64,000 nt of DNA, taken from positions 34,111 through 98,110 of the forward strand of contig NZ_JAGNYF010000003.1 of assembly GCF_017985075.1 (NCBI RefSeq), given 5' to 3'. The translations under genes were made by a program, and so were the position numbers. The notes below the pieces were generated by a model. It did no database searches, was not told the DNA's origin, and was given only the letters and a program-made list of their open reading frames with translations. This DNA comes from Flavobacterium sp. (GTDB lineage Bacteria > Bacteroidota > Bacteroidia > Flavobacteriales > Flavobacteriaceae). Shown here one piece after another: positions 19,351-28,858 of the stretch (positions within the stretch are counted from its first letter, which is position 1; every line of letters starts with the position of its first letter).

Positions 19351-21045
19351 ATGCAACTTTCCGAACAAGAAATCATTAGAAGAGAGAAATTACAAGCCCT
19401 AAGAAACTTAGGAATCAATCCTTATCCTGCAGATTTATATCCTGTAAAGCAAACTTCAAAAGCCATAAAGGATAATTTTGAAGAAGGAAAAAAGGTAGTA
19501 ATTGCTGGGCGATTAATGAGTGTAAGAGATCAAGGAAAAGCGACATTTGCTGAAATTCAAGACAGCGAAGGCAGAGTACAAGTCTATTTTAACAGAGATT
19601 TTATTTGCCAAGGCGAAGACAAAACATTATACAACCAAGTTTTTAAAAAATTAACTGATTTAGGAGATTTTTTAGGAATTGAAGGCGAATTATTTACTAC
19701 ACAAGTTGGTGCAAAATGCGTACGAGTTAACAACTTTACTTTTTTAAGTAAAACCCTACGCCCGTTACCTTTTCCAAAAACTGATGAAGATGGAAAAGTG
19801 TACGATGCTTTTAATGATGCCGAATTGCGTTACCGTATGCGTTATGTTGATTTGGTCGTTAATCCACAAGTGAAAGAAGTGTTTGTAAAACGAACAAAAT
19901 TATTTACTGCGATGCGAACTTTCTTTAACGAAAGTGGTTATATGGAAGTTGAAACACCTATTTTACAATCCATTCCGGGTGGTGCTGCTGCGCGTCCGTT
20001 TATGACACATCACAACAGCTTAGACATTCCTTTATATATGCGAATTGCTAACGAACTATATTTAAAAAGATTAATTGTTGGTGGTTTTGATGGTGTGTAC
20101 GAATTTTCTAAAAACTTCCGTAACGAAGGAATGGACCGAACACACAATCCTGAATTTACAGCAATGGAAATATATGTAGCCTACAAAGATTACAATTGGA
20201 TGATGGAATTTACCGAAAACCTTTTGGAATATTGTGCTACAAAAGTAAACGATACTCCAGAAACAACTTTTGGCGAACATAAAATTAGCTTTAAAGCGCC
20301 TTATGCAAGAGTAACTATGACGCAATCTATCATTGACTTCACAGGTTTTGATATTTCTGGAAAAACGGAAGCTGAATTATTTGAAGCCGCAAAAGGAATG
20401 GGAATTGAGGTGAATGAAACTATGGGTAAAGGAAAATTAATTGATGAAATTTTTGGTGCAAAATGCGAAGGAAATTACATTCAACCGACTTTTATTACGG
20501 ATTATCCGAAAGAAATGTCGCCTTTATGTAAACAACACCGTGAAAATCCTGATTTAACAGAGCGTTTTGAATTAATGGTTTGTGGAAAAGAAATTGCAAA
20601 TGCGTATTCCGAATTAAACGATCCAATTGATCAAAGAGAACGTTTTGAAGCACAAATGGCTTTAGCTGAAAAAGGTGACGATGAAGCGAACGGAATTATT
20701 GATGAAGACTTTTTACGGGCTTTAGAATACGGAATGCCGCCAACTTCTGGTTTAGGGATTGGAATGGACCGATTAATTATGTTTTTAACAAATAACGCCT
20801 CAATTCAAGAAGTGTTGTTTTTCCCACAAATGCGTCCTGAGAAAAAAGTGACTTATGAATTAACAGAAGACGAAAAATTCATTGTTGGTTTATTAGAAAA
20901 AGAAAACAACCAACCAATTGGTGTTTTAAAAGACAAATCGGCTTTAAGCGGAAAAAAATGGGATGCTGCTATGAAAGGTTTAGCCAAACACGGCTTAACT
21001 AAAGTAGTGGTCGACGGAGAAAATAAATTAGTGGTTTTAGGGTAA
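19351..21045 (+). CDS. lysS: Lysyl-tRNA synthetase, class II
   Basis: 564 residues. The N-terminal OB-fold anticodon domain (about 50-150, VVIAGRLMSVRDQGKATFAE) precedes the class II catalytic core with motif 2 NFRNEGMDRTHNPEFT and motif 3 GLGIGMDRLIMFLT. A roughly 60-residue C-terminal extension (after about 495) is longer than in E. coli LysS and is common in this phylum. It charges tRNA-Lys. Confidence 0.97.
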   Translation: MQLSEQEIIRREKLQALRNLGINPYPADLYPVKQTSKAIKDNFEEGKKVVIAGRLMSVRDQGKATFAEIQDSEGRVQVYFNRDFICQGEDKTLYNQVFKKLTDLGDFLGIEGELFTTQVGAKCVRVNNFTFLSKTLRPLPFPKTDEDGKVYDAFNDAELRYRMRYVDLVVNPQVKEVFVKRTKLFTAMRTFFNESGYMEVETPILQSIPGGAAARPFMTHHNSLDIPLYMRIANELYLKRLIVGGFDGVYEFSKNFRNEGMDRTHNPEFTAMEIYVAYKDYNWMMEFTENLLEYCATKVNDTPETTFGEHKISFKAPYARVTMTQSIIDFTGFDISGKTEAELFEAAKGMGIEVNETMGKGKLIDEIFGAKCEGNYIQPTFITDYPKEMSPLCKQHRENPDLTERFELMVCGKEIANAYSELNDPIDQRERFEAQMALAEKGDDEANGIIDEDFLRALEYGMPPTSGLGIGMDRLIMFLTNNASIQEVLFFPQMRPEKKVTYELTEDEKFIVGLLEKENNQPIGVLKDKSALSGKKWDAAMKGLAKHGLTKVVVDGENKLVVLG

Positions 21046-21101
21046 TAAGGTTACACAAAGTAACGCAAAGAAAACACAGAGAACCACAAAATTTTAAATA
21101 C

Positions 21102-21137
21102 AAAAAACCTCGAAACTATATAATTTCGAGGTTTTTT
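21102..21137. terminator. Bidirectional terminator between lysS and the DUF5686 gene
   Basis: A 14-bp perfect stem (AAAAAACCTCGAAA / TTTCGAGGTTTTTT) with an 8-base loop lies between two convergent genes and has a U tract in either direction. Confidence 0.85.
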
Positions 21138-21170
21138 ATATCTTGGAATTTAATTTATTGGAATTTCTAC

Positions 21171-23636
21171 CTAAAACCTCAAACCAAACATAAATCCTTG
21201 TCCGAAGTTGTTTCCTTGAAAACTTCTAACATAATCTACACGGAAAATTTTAAACTTTCCAAATCCAATTCGGTCTAAACCAATAGTTATTTCTTGATAG
21301 GGTCTGTTATTTGGAGTGGCTAATTGGTGAAATCCTCCAACTAAATTCCAACCTAATTTATTTATTAGCGGAATTTTATTCATAAAGTAACCATTATCAT
21401 TATAGTTTGCATGCAATTCAAAATATTGATTATTAGTAGATTGCGAATAATAAGGCAATATATTAAAACTTGAATTGTATTGTCCATCAATGCGAACATG
21501 CGTTTGATTTCCGTTAAAATGTTTGTAATCTACAAATGAAATGTTGTCGGCATTAAAAAACAATCCTCCTTTCAAATTTAATTCTAAATCACCTTTGTTG
21601 TCTAAAGTTTTGTTATAATTTAAACGTGCTTCTAAAAAGTCATATTCATACGCTTTTGCTGTAGCTAAAAATGCTTTTGTATAAGTAAAACCAAGCGTTG
21701 GATATTTTCCTTCATTCATATTCATTTTTCCATCGGGTCTGGTAATGTACTTTTGACCGAAAACAATTCGAGAACTCAAACTAAACTTAGTGACATGGTG
21801 TTCATTAAACGCTGGAAGCACATCAGAATTTGGATTTAATGGATTGTTTGAACTGTACACATCATCCGTTTTATTTATAGCAAAATCTGTGGTATTATAC
21901 AATGGCTTTCTGTTTTCATAGGCAACATTCGCATTTAAAAACAGACCATTTACGACTTCTCTACCTGCTCCTATTTCAACAAATTCTTTTTCGTATAATT
22001 TCATAAAATTATTCTTAAAAATTAACGAACTTACTGAGTTTTCAATTTTAGAAATAGGTTCTGAACTATTAAATTGATTGACTTTATTCCCACCTAAAAG
22101 TCGAAAATAAGCATCATTTGTATTATTGAATTTATGATAAAAAGACGCCGTTGGTCGGATGCGTTTATCTGAAAATCCGTATTGAAAATCTGAGTTAATT
22201 ACAGTTCGTTTTTGTTTTTCTTCATTATAACTTGAGTACGAAAATCCTGAACCGATATGATATCCCTGAACGGTATTAAAATTAAAAGAAGACAAATTAA
22301 ATAATCCTTGATAATTGAATCTTTTATTTTTAAAACTGTTTTGAAACGAGTATCCCGTAATCAACTTACTGACTTTAAATTTATTAGAAACCGCATCAAC
22401 AGAATCCATATACACTTGAGAATTTCGAACTTTATAAACACTATCTTTTTTAACATAATTGGTAGTTTCTTCTTCCGTTAAAGGCACTGGACGATTTTCT
22501 AACCAATACGAATCTTCTTTTTTATTCGATTTTTCGGCAAACGTAACTACTTCACTACCAAAGGTTTTCTTTTCAAAATTAGACACAAAATTATAATTAC
22601 TAAACACGTGTGTAAATTTCCCATTGAATTTCATCATAAACACACCTGCCTTAAAATCAAATGATTGTAAGCTTTTTACCCACATTTTAGAATCTGGATT
22701 ATAATTGAAATTCTGCACTAACTTAAACGATTCTAAAAACTCTTGCTGTGCTCTATATCCCTTAATATCTAAATCGGCTGCATAAATGGCATATGTATCG
22801 TCAATAATATAAATATAACCTTCAAAAACGGGTTCTTTATCGCGCTTTGGAGTAACTTTTATTTTATATACGTAATTATTATAACTATCTGTAAATGAAT
22901 CTTCTATTTTATATTTGTAGTACGTAAAAGCATTAGAAGCAATAGGAGAAATCATTGGAATATTAAAATCAACGGTATTCTGATATAAATCATAATTAGT
23001 ACCAATTGCGGTATTAAAACTAAATCCGTTATCGTCTCCAGCCACTTTGCTAGCTATAATTTCTTCTTTTAAATTATTTGGTTTTTCAAACTTAATTTTA
23101 GAAACGGTTTCCGATTGATAAATAATTCCAGCACCTGTAGAATCCACATTCCCGTCTAAATCACCAACTTCAATTCCCATAAATTTCTTAGGAATATCTT
23201 TTACTCTAAAAATTCCTCTTGAATAAAAATCGGCTTCATATTTATCCGTTTTTTCTGTGTTTTTTTTTCGGTTGGCTATAGCGCTTCTGATGATTCCATT
23301 AGCAGGATTTTCGCCACTTTTTACAACTACTTCATCGATTGAATATTGTTCATCGGAAAGCGTTGCATTAATTACTACAGGAAACGTATTAATTTCTTGT
23401 GATATTGTTTTGGTTTTGTATCCTAAAATCTTAAAAACCAAGGTGTATTTACCTGTTTTTTTGATGTTTAATTCGTACTCCCCGTTTTCATTTGTGGAAG
23501 TTCCGATGTAGGTTTTTTCTATGGTTACACTTGCGTATGGCAAAGCATTTCCATTTGAGTCAGTGACTTTTCCTTTTATTTGTGCCATTGAAAAACAAGA
23601 AAAAAGAAAAAGTAAAATTGAGGTTTGGGGCTTCAT
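21171..23636 (-). CDS. DUF5686 outer-membrane protein with carboxypeptidase-like repeat
   Basis: 821 residues: a short signal peptide (MKPQTSILLFLFSCFSMAQ), a carboxypeptidase-D regulatory-like domain (about 20-95, GKVTDSNGNALPYASVTIEK), then a large DUF5686 region and a barrel-like C-terminus ending FGQGFMFGLRF. The family is widespread in Bacteroidota and probably sits in the outer membrane; function is unknown. Six bases separate it from the DUF2807 gene upstream, so the two likely form one operon. Confidence 0.85.
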   Translation of the reverse strand: MKPQTSILLFLFSCFSMAQIKGKVTDSNGNALPYASVTIEKTYIGTSTNENGEYELNIKKTGKYTLVFKILGYKTKTISQEINTFPVVINATLSDEQYSIDEVVVKSGENPANGIIRSAIANRKKNTEKTDKYEADFYSRGIFRVKDIPKKFMGIEVGDLDGNVDSTGAGIIYQSETVSKIKFEKPNNLKEEIIASKVAGDDNGFSFNTAIGTNYDLYQNTVDFNIPMISPIASNAFTYYKYKIEDSFTDSYNNYVYKIKVTPKRDKEPVFEGYIYIIDDTYAIYAADLDIKGYRAQQEFLESFKLVQNFNYNPDSKMWVKSLQSFDFKAGVFMMKFNGKFTHVFSNYNFVSNFEKKTFGSEVVTFAEKSNKKEDSYWLENRPVPLTEEETTNYVKKDSVYKVRNSQVYMDSVDAVSNKFKVSKLITGYSFQNSFKNKRFNYQGLFNLSSFNFNTVQGYHIGSGFSYSSYNEEKQKRTVINSDFQYGFSDKRIRPTASFYHKFNNTNDAYFRLLGGNKVNQFNSSEPISKIENSVSSLIFKNNFMKLYEKEFVEIGAGREVVNGLFLNANVAYENRKPLYNTTDFAINKTDDVYSSNNPLNPNSDVLPAFNEHHVTKFSLSSRIVFGQKYITRPDGKMNMNEGKYPTLGFTYTKAFLATAKAYEYDFLEARLNYNKTLDNKGDLELNLKGGLFFNADNISFVDYKHFNGNQTHVRIDGQYNSSFNILPYYSQSTNNQYFELHANYNDNGYFMNKIPLINKLGWNLVGGFHQLATPNNRPYQEITIGLDRIGFGKFKIFRVDYVRSFQGNNFGQGFMFGLRF

Positions 23637-23642
23637 AATAAT

Positions 23643-24395
23643 TTATTTTACTTGTTCAACAGAGCCAGAAGTGCTCTCGGTTATTTTTACTTTATCTAAT
23701 TTTCCATAATACTTTATTGAGGCACTTGTAGAAGCGGTAGCATCTAATCCCTTTAATGCCAGAACTTGTATGTCTGAAGAGGTACTAGCTGAAACCTGTG
23801 CCACATTTGAAATTAACTCTTTTGCATCGCAATCTGCTGAACTCGAAGCGTCAATAGCCAAATTATCTGTTTTTCCTTTTAACGATACGCTTGAACTACT
23901 GCTTAAGTTAACAGCGATATCATCTGTAGCCATATTTAAAGCCACATTTGAACTTGAAGAAGCATCAATAAAAATTGAATTACAAGTTACCGTTCCTGAA
24001 AAATCAGCACTTGAAGAAGTATTAATTTTTAATAAACTTACATTTAAATTATTTTTGATTGAAAACGTAGCTGATGAACTTACTGTAACGCTTCCAATAC
24101 CTGGATTTGAAACGGTTACAAGCAATTTACTGGTGTCCATTTTTTTATAGTAGTTGGTGTTTTCAATAAAAATTTTTAAAACATTATTTTTAGTTTCCAC
24201 TTTTAAAAATTTCATTAAATCTTTTTCCCAAGTCACCTCAATATTTTGAATAGGTCCTTGAGTATAGACTACATTTACACCAGAAGATGCTTTAATAGCT
24301 GTAAAATTTCCAACGCCTCTAGTTTCTTTAACTTGACCATATGATGTTGAAAGCATTGCGAAAAATGCTAGAAGAAATACCGTAATTTTTTTCAT
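23643..24395 (-). CDS. DUF2807 (head GIN domain) secreted protein
   Basis: 250 residues with a signal peptide (MKKITVFLLAFFAMLSTSYG) and a beta-helix-like array of short Ser/Ala/Asp repeats (SSSADFSGTV, DASSSSNVAL, DASSSADCDA). This repetitive, serine-rich solenoid is characteristic of DUF2807. Role unknown; such proteins are usually adhesin-like or envelope associated. First gene of a pair with the DUF5686 gene. Confidence 0.85.
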   Translation of the reverse strand: MKKITVFLLAFFAMLSTSYGQVKETRGVGNFTAIKASSGVNVVYTQGPIQNIEVTWEKDLMKFLKVETKNNVLKIFIENTNYYKKMDTSKLLVTVSNPGIGSVTVSSSATFSIKNNLNVSLLKINTSSSADFSGTVTCNSIFIDASSSSNVALNMATDDIAVNLSSSSSVSLKGKTDNLAIDASSSADCDAKELISNVAQVSASTSSDIQVLALKGLDATASTSASIKYYGKLDKVKITESTSGSVEQVK

Positions 24396-24459
24396 TTTTT
24401 TTAGTAGATTTAGTATGTATAATTATAGACGTTTTTTTAAAAATAAAAGTTGTATGAAG

Positions 24460-24873
24460 TTACAAAAAACTTTGAATAGCCAATGCGTAACTTTTTAAAC
24501 CAAAACCAATAATTACGCCTTTTGCGTTTGGAGAAATATAAGATTGATGACGAAATGTTTCTCTGGAAAATGTATTTGAAATATGTACTTCAATAACTGG
24601 TGATGTTATTGCCTTTACACAATCTGAAATGGCTACAGAAGTGTGTGTATACGCTCCAGCATTTAATAGTATTCCATCGTAAGAAAAGCCTACTTCTTGC
24701 AATTTATTGATAATTTCGCCTTCAATATTCGATTGAAAATAATCCAATTGAATTGAAGGAAACTGTAATTTTAATTCATCAAAATACGAATCAAAACTTT
24801 GATTGCCATAAACTTCTGGTTCACGTTGTCCTAATAAATTTAAATTAGGGCCGTTTAGAATTAATAATTGCAT
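24460..24873 (-). CDS. aroQ: 3-dehydroquinate dehydratase, type II
   Basis: 137 residues: MQLLILNGPNLNLLGQREPE, then FFQSNIEGEII-type motif (as YFQSNIEGEIINKLQ), ILLNAGAYTHTSVAISD and EVHISNTFSRETFRHQSYIS. These are the type II DHQase active-site segments. It performs the third step of the shikimate pathway. Its ATG overlaps the stop of the M28 peptidase gene by one base (TAATG), pointing to coupled translation. Confidence 0.96.
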   Translation of the reverse strand: MQLLILNGPNLNLLGQREPEVYGNQSFDSYFDELKLQFPSIQLDYFQSNIEGEIINKLQEVGFSYDGILLNAGAYTHTSVAISDCVKAITSPVIEVHISNTFSRETFRHQSYISPNAKGVIIGFGLKSYALAIQSFL

Positions 24874-25913
24874 TATTTACCGTCTTTGTCAACCACAATT
24901 CTATTTTCTCTATTGGCCAATTCCCAAGCTAATGTAAATGCTAATTTAACACGCATCGCTAACAAATCGTACTCAATTTTATCAGCCGTATCGTTTGGTC
25001 CGTGATAATCTTCGTGTACGCCATTAAAAAAGAAAATGGCAGGGATGCCTTTTTTAGCAAAGTTGTAATGATCAGAACGGAAATAAAACCTATTTGGGTC
25101 GTTTCTTGCGTTAAATGTGTAGTCTAAATTTAAACCTACGTATTTTGTATTCATTTCTTCATTAATAGTATGTAGTTCAGAACTTAATCGGTCTGAACCA
25201 ATAACATACACATATTTTCCATTTTGTGTATGATTGGCAAGTGTGTCTCTACGTCCCACCATATCAATATTAATGTCTGCAATGGTGTTTTTTATTGGAA
25301 ATAATGGATTTTCAGAGTAGTATCTTGAACCGTGTAAGCCGTGTTCTTCTCCTGTAACGTGTAAAAATAAAATAGAACGTTTTGGTGAAAAACCATCTTT
25401 TTTTGCTTCAGAAAAAGCTTTGGCAATTTCAACTAAAGAAACCGTTCCAGATCCATCATCATCTGCACCGTTAAACACCTCACCGTTTTTCATACCTACA
25501 TGGTCGTAATGTGCAGAAATAACAAGTACTTCTTCTGGTTTTTCTGAACCTGGAATGAAAGCCCAAATATTTTCAGAATCTCCTAATTTAGGAGCAAAAC
25601 CTTTTTTCATAAATTCTGCAGGCACTTTTTGATAAAAATCAGTAGATCCTGGAGGATTTGAAATACCTAACGCTTTATATTGTTCAATAAGATATAAACC
25701 TGCTTTTTTCTGTCCTGGCTCTCCAGTATTTCTGCCTTCCATTTCATCGGAAGCAATTACGTGAAGGTTTTTAGACAAACTGGCTTCGTTAATTGTATTG
25801 ATGTATTTTGTAACATCTGCAACTTTTTTTGTTGCACTGGCTACAATTATTTTTTTTGGAGAACAACTAAGCAAAAATGCTGTTGTTGCAAGTAATACGA
25901 ATAACTTTTTCAT
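24873..25913 (-). CDS. M28 family metallopeptidase, lipoprotein
   Basis: 346 residues from the ATG at 25913, chosen because it gives a clean lipoprotein signal (MKKLFVLLATTAFLLSCSPK, Cys17); an upstream in-frame start at 25964 would add 17 residues before it. Zinc-ligand motifs are SAHYDHVG, NGADDDGSGT, TGEEHGLHGS, NIDMVGR and the final RSDHYNF. The family are aminopeptidases of the cell envelope. Its stop overlaps the aroQ start. Confidence 0.9.
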   Translation of the reverse strand: MKKLFVLLATTAFLLSCSPKKIIVASATKKVADVTKYINTINEASLSKNLHVIASDEMEGRNTGEPGQKKAGLYLIEQYKALGISNPPGSTDFYQKVPAEFMKKGFAPKLGDSENIWAFIPGSEKPEEVLVISAHYDHVGMKNGEVFNGADDDGSGTVSLVEIAKAFSEAKKDGFSPKRSILFLHVTGEEHGLHGSRYYSENPLFPIKNTIADINIDMVGRRDTLANHTQNGKYVYVIGSDRLSSELHTINEEMNTKYVGLNLDYTFNARNDPNRFYFRSDHYNFAKKGIPAIFFFNGVHEDYHGPNDTADKIEYDLLAMRVKLAFTLAWELANRENRIVVDKDGK

Positions 25914-26002
25914 TTGAATTGGTTTTAAACAATACAAATCTAAATTAAAAAAGTTTGATACCAATAAATTTTATAAGAATTTTAAGAAGAGAAGTAAAAA
26001 AT

Positions 26003-26097
26003 GGCAAGCGACCTACATCGCACCGCTACAACCACATACCTTTGCTGCGTTCCCACCCTGGAGGATTTTGAGGGAGCTGGTCGTGTAGGACTTGCCG
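26003..26097 (-). ncRNA. ffs: Signal recognition particle RNA, small bacterial type
   Basis: On the minus strand the core CAGGGTGGGAACGCAGCAAA matches the SRP domain IV signature (GGAA-type loop and GCAGCA asymmetric side). The ends pair as GGCAAG / CTTGCC, and a run of six T follows the 3' end, acting as terminator. The RNA is about 95 bases, the 4.5S type. It binds Ffh for co-translational membrane targeting. Confidence 0.9.
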
Positions 26098-26184
26098 GTG
26101 CAAATATACAATCTTTTATTATTTCTACAAATCAAAAATTAGTTTAAAATAAATTGTAATATTGTATTCTTAAATAATTAAGAT

Positions 26185-27237
26185 ATGAAAAAAATTAACT
26201 TACTTATAATCACATCATTAAGTGCTTTTTTATTTAATTGTAGCGAAACAAAAGACCTATTTTCTATTGCTACAAAAGACTTAAAACAAGTTTACAAACC
26301 AACTGAAACTGTGAATTTAAGCATTGAAAATGTTGAAAATGCTAAAATTGATTCTGTAATTTATTTTTCAAACGATATTAAATTAGGTAAATCAACCGAA
26401 AATGCAGTTTTTAATTTAAAATTAGAAAAATTACAATTTGGTATTCAAGACATAAAAGCAATTGTGCATTCTGAAGGTGAAAAAACAGAATGTTTAACCT
26501 CTTTTGAATTGGTTTCGAATATCACCCCAAAATTATATGAATCGAAAGATTATACTATTTTAAACACGTATAGTCACGATGCAAATGCTTACACACAAGG
26601 TTTAGAATTTTATAACGGCATTTTATTTGAAGGAACGGGTCAAAATGGCGAATCAACACTAAGAAAAACGGATTATAAATCTGGAAATGTTTCAAAATCC
26701 GTGCCTTTATCACCAGATTATTTTGGTGAAGGAATTACCGTTTTTAATGACAAAATTTATCAACTGACATGGAAAAATAAAGTTGGTTTTATATATAATG
26801 CTGCAACTTTAGAGCAAGAAAAAACATTTGATTATTTTTCAGATGTTGAAGGTTGGGGTTTAACGCATAATGACAAACATTTAATTATGAGTGATGGAAC
26901 CAATAAAATTTATTTTTTAAATCCAGAAACTCAAAAAATGGAACGTTTCATAAATGTGTATTCTGACACAAATGCCATAACAGAACTGAACGAATTAGAA
27001 TGGATTGACGGAAAAATTTGGGCAAACATTTACTTGAAAGATGTAATTGTTATTATCAATCCAGAAAATGGTGCCGTAGAAAGTGCTATCGATTTTTCTG
27101 ATTTAAAAACAAAAAACAAAAAAGCATTAACGGAAGGAGATGAAGTTTTAAACGGAATTGCATACAATCCATCCACAAAAACCGTTTTTATTACAGGTAA
27201 AAATTGGGATAAAATGTTTGAAATTAAATTGAAATAA
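26185..27237 (+). CDS. Glutaminyl-peptide cyclotransferase
   Basis: 350 residues: lipoprotein-like signal (MKKINLLIITSLSAFLFNCS, Cys19), a beta-sandwich region to about 125, then a five-bladed propeller of the Glu_cyclase_2 family starting SHDANAYTQGLEFYNGILFEG and including FGEGITVFNDKIYQLTWK and LNELEWIDGKIWANIY. The enzyme makes pyroglutamate from N-terminal glutamine. It lies between the SRP RNA and the Crp/Fnr regulator. Confidence 0.9.
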   Translation: MKKINLLIITSLSAFLFNCSETKDLFSIATKDLKQVYKPTETVNLSIENVENAKIDSVIYFSNDIKLGKSTENAVFNLKLEKLQFGIQDIKAIVHSEGEKTECLTSFELVSNITPKLYESKDYTILNTYSHDANAYTQGLEFYNGILFEGTGQNGESTLRKTDYKSGNVSKSVPLSPDYFGEGITVFNDKIYQLTWKNKVGFIYNAATLEQEKTFDYFSDVEGWGLTHNDKHLIMSDGTNKIYFLNPETQKMERFINVYSDTNAITELNELEWIDGKIWANIYLKDVIVIINPENGAVESAIDFSDLKTKNKKALTEGDEVLNGIAYNPSTKTVFITGKNWDKMFEIKLK

Positions 27238-27272
27238 TTTAATTAATAGTTAACTAATTAAATATATACCGC

Positions 27273-27899
27273 ATGTATCCATCAATAAATAATACATTCC
27301 CCTCATTTTCTAAAATTCTAATAGAAGATATTAATAAGAATGGGATAATTCAAGAATTTAAAGCAGGCGATGTCATAATGCGAACTGGTCAATATATAAA
27401 AAATACCGTTTTAGTATTATCTGGTCAAATCAAAGTATATCGAGAAGACGAAGATGGTGGGGAGTTTTTTATGTACTATTTACAACCTGGACAGGCATGT
27501 GCAATTTCAATGATTTGTGCTACAAAAAATGAACAAAGCCAAATTATGGCTAAAGTGGTAGAAGATGTAGAATTGGTTATGGTTCCTTTGTCATTAATGG
27601 ATAAGTGGATGATGCAACACCGTAGTTGGTACGAATTTGTGATTGGTACTTACAGAAGTCGTTTTGAAGAAGTGCTAGAAGTAGTAAATAGTATTGCGTT
27701 TAGAGCAATGGATGAACGTTTAGAGTTTTATTTAAAGCGACATAAAGATGCTTGCGGTTGTTTAGATTTGAAACTATCACATCAAGAAATAGCTAACGAA
27801 TTAAACACATCAAGAGAAGTAATTTCTCGATTGCTAAAAAAATTAGAACAGCGCGGCACACTGAAATTGCACCGAAATCACATCGAGCTATTAAAATAA
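27273..27899 (+). CDS. Crp/Fnr family transcriptional regulator
   Basis: 208 residues: a cyclic-nucleotide-binding-like sensor (about 15-125, FKAGDVIMRTGQYIKNTVLV, YYLQPGQACAIS), a dimer helix, then a winged helix-turn-helix (165-208) with LSHQEIANELNTSREVISRLL. The recognition helix has R-E-V-I-S-R; CRP uses R180, E181 and R185 in the same spacing to read TGTGA. There is no FNR-type N-terminal cysteine cluster; a C-x-C at CGCLDL precedes the HTH and C91/C96 lie in the sensor domain, so a thiol- or sulfur-based signal is possible but unproven. It heads the sulfur island and is the obvious candidate for the shared palindromes there. Confidence 0.9.
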   Translation: MYPSINNTFPSFSKILIEDINKNGIIQEFKAGDVIMRTGQYIKNTVLVLSGQIKVYREDEDGGEFFMYYLQPGQACAISMICATKNEQSQIMAKVVEDVELVMVPLSLMDKWMMQHRSWYEFVIGTYRSRFEEVLEVVNSIAFRAMDERLEFYLKRHKDACGCLDLKLSHQEIANELNTSREVISRLLKKLEQRGTLKLHRNHIELLK

Positions 27900-27907
27900 A
27901 GTCACTA

Positions 27908-27923
27908 TGTGATAAAAGTTACA
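27908..27923 (+). promoter_or_regulatory. Crp-type site before the TauE gene
   Basis: TGTGATAAAAGTTACA. A -7 element AATATTTG (27945-27952) begins 21 bases after it, placing the site near -41. No TTG is present at -33, as expected for an activator-dependent promoter. Confidence 0.75.
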
Positions 27924-27972
27924 AATTGATAAATTAAAACTGCCAATATTTGCAGTATAAAATTTTACAATT

Positions 27973-28770
27973 ATGGAATATATAGGTTATTTTGCATCAA
28001 TTCTTATTGGTGTAGCGTTAGGTTTAATAGGTGGTGGTGGTTCAATTTTAACTGTCCCAGTTTTAGTTTATTTGTTTGCTATCGAGCCTGTTGTAGCAAC
28101 TTCTTACTCATTATTTATTGTTGGTTTAACTAGCGGTATTGGTTCTGTTGGTTATTTCAAAAAAGGTTTGGTCAATATTAAAACAGCGATAGTTTTTGGG
28201 ATTCCATCAATTATTGCAGTTTTTACAACTCGTGCTTTAATTGTTCCTGCAATACCAAAAGAAGTATTTACTATAGGTGAATTTGTTGTTACCAAAAGTA
28301 TTTTAATGATGCTACTTTTTGCTGTTTTAATGATTACAGCTTCATATAGTATGATCAAAAAAGATAAAAAAACAGCAAGTGATGAAAATGGTGAGCAAAA
28401 ATTCAATTATCCATTAATTCTTATTGAAGGTGCAGTAGTTGGTATACTTACAGGATTAGTTGGTGCTGGTGGCGGATTTTTAATCATTCCTGCATTAGTG
28501 ATTTTAAGTAAATTACCAATGAAAGAAGCTGTTGGAACCTCATTAGTTATTATTGCAGCAAAATCATTGATTGGTTTTTTTGGTGAAGGTGAAGCAACGG
28601 CAATCGATTGGCAATTTCTAATTACAATTTCTGCTTTTGCAATTATCGGTATATTTATCGGAACAGCATTGTCTAAAAAAATAGATGGAGCAAAACTAAA
28701 ACCTGCATTTGGCTGGTTTGTTTTGGTAATGGGTATTTATATCATAACCAAAGAGTTGTTTTTTCCCTAA
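27973..28770 (+). CDS. TauE/SafE sulfite exporter family permease
   Basis: 265 residues with eight predicted membrane helices and two glycine-rich repeats, GLIGGGGSILTVPVLVY and GLVGAGGGFLIIPALVI, the internal duplication of TauE/SafE proteins. The family moves sulfite, sulfoacetate or related anions. Given the neighbours, sulfite or thiosulfate export after persulfide oxidation is the likely job; that is inference. First unit after the Crp/Fnr gene, with a Crp-type site in its promoter. Confidence 0.88.
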   Translation: MEYIGYFASILIGVALGLIGGGGSILTVPVLVYLFAIEPVVATSYSLFIVGLTSGIGSVGYFKKGLVNIKTAIVFGIPSIIAVFTTRALIVPAIPKEVFTIGEFVVTKSILMMLLFAVLMITASYSMIKKDKKTASDENGEQKFNYPLILIEGAVVGILTGLVGAGGGFLIIPALVILSKLPMKEAVGTSLVIIAAKSLIGFFGEGEATAIDWQFLITISAFAIIGIFIGTALSKKIDGAKLKPAFGWFVLVMGIYIITKELFFP

Positions 28771-28782
28771 TTAAAGTAGTTG

Positions 28783-28798
28783 TGTAATAAAAGGCACA
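28783..28798 (+). promoter_or_regulatory. Probable Crp-type site before the SQR gene
   Basis: TGTAATAAAAGGCACA, a degenerate version of the palindrome. A poor -7 candidate TACTATTA (28821-28828) starts 22 bases downstream. Weaker than the others. Confidence 0.5.
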
Positions 28799-28858
28799 AA
28801 ACTATTAAATTACAAATCAATACTATTAAATGTTTTAAATTATAAATAATATACAAAA

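Noticed and set aside
21046-21101. A short repeat-like string (TTACACAAAGTAACGCAAAG) after lysS
   Set aside because: It resembles intergenic repeats seen in flavobacteria but occurs once in this window, so there is no repeat to report.
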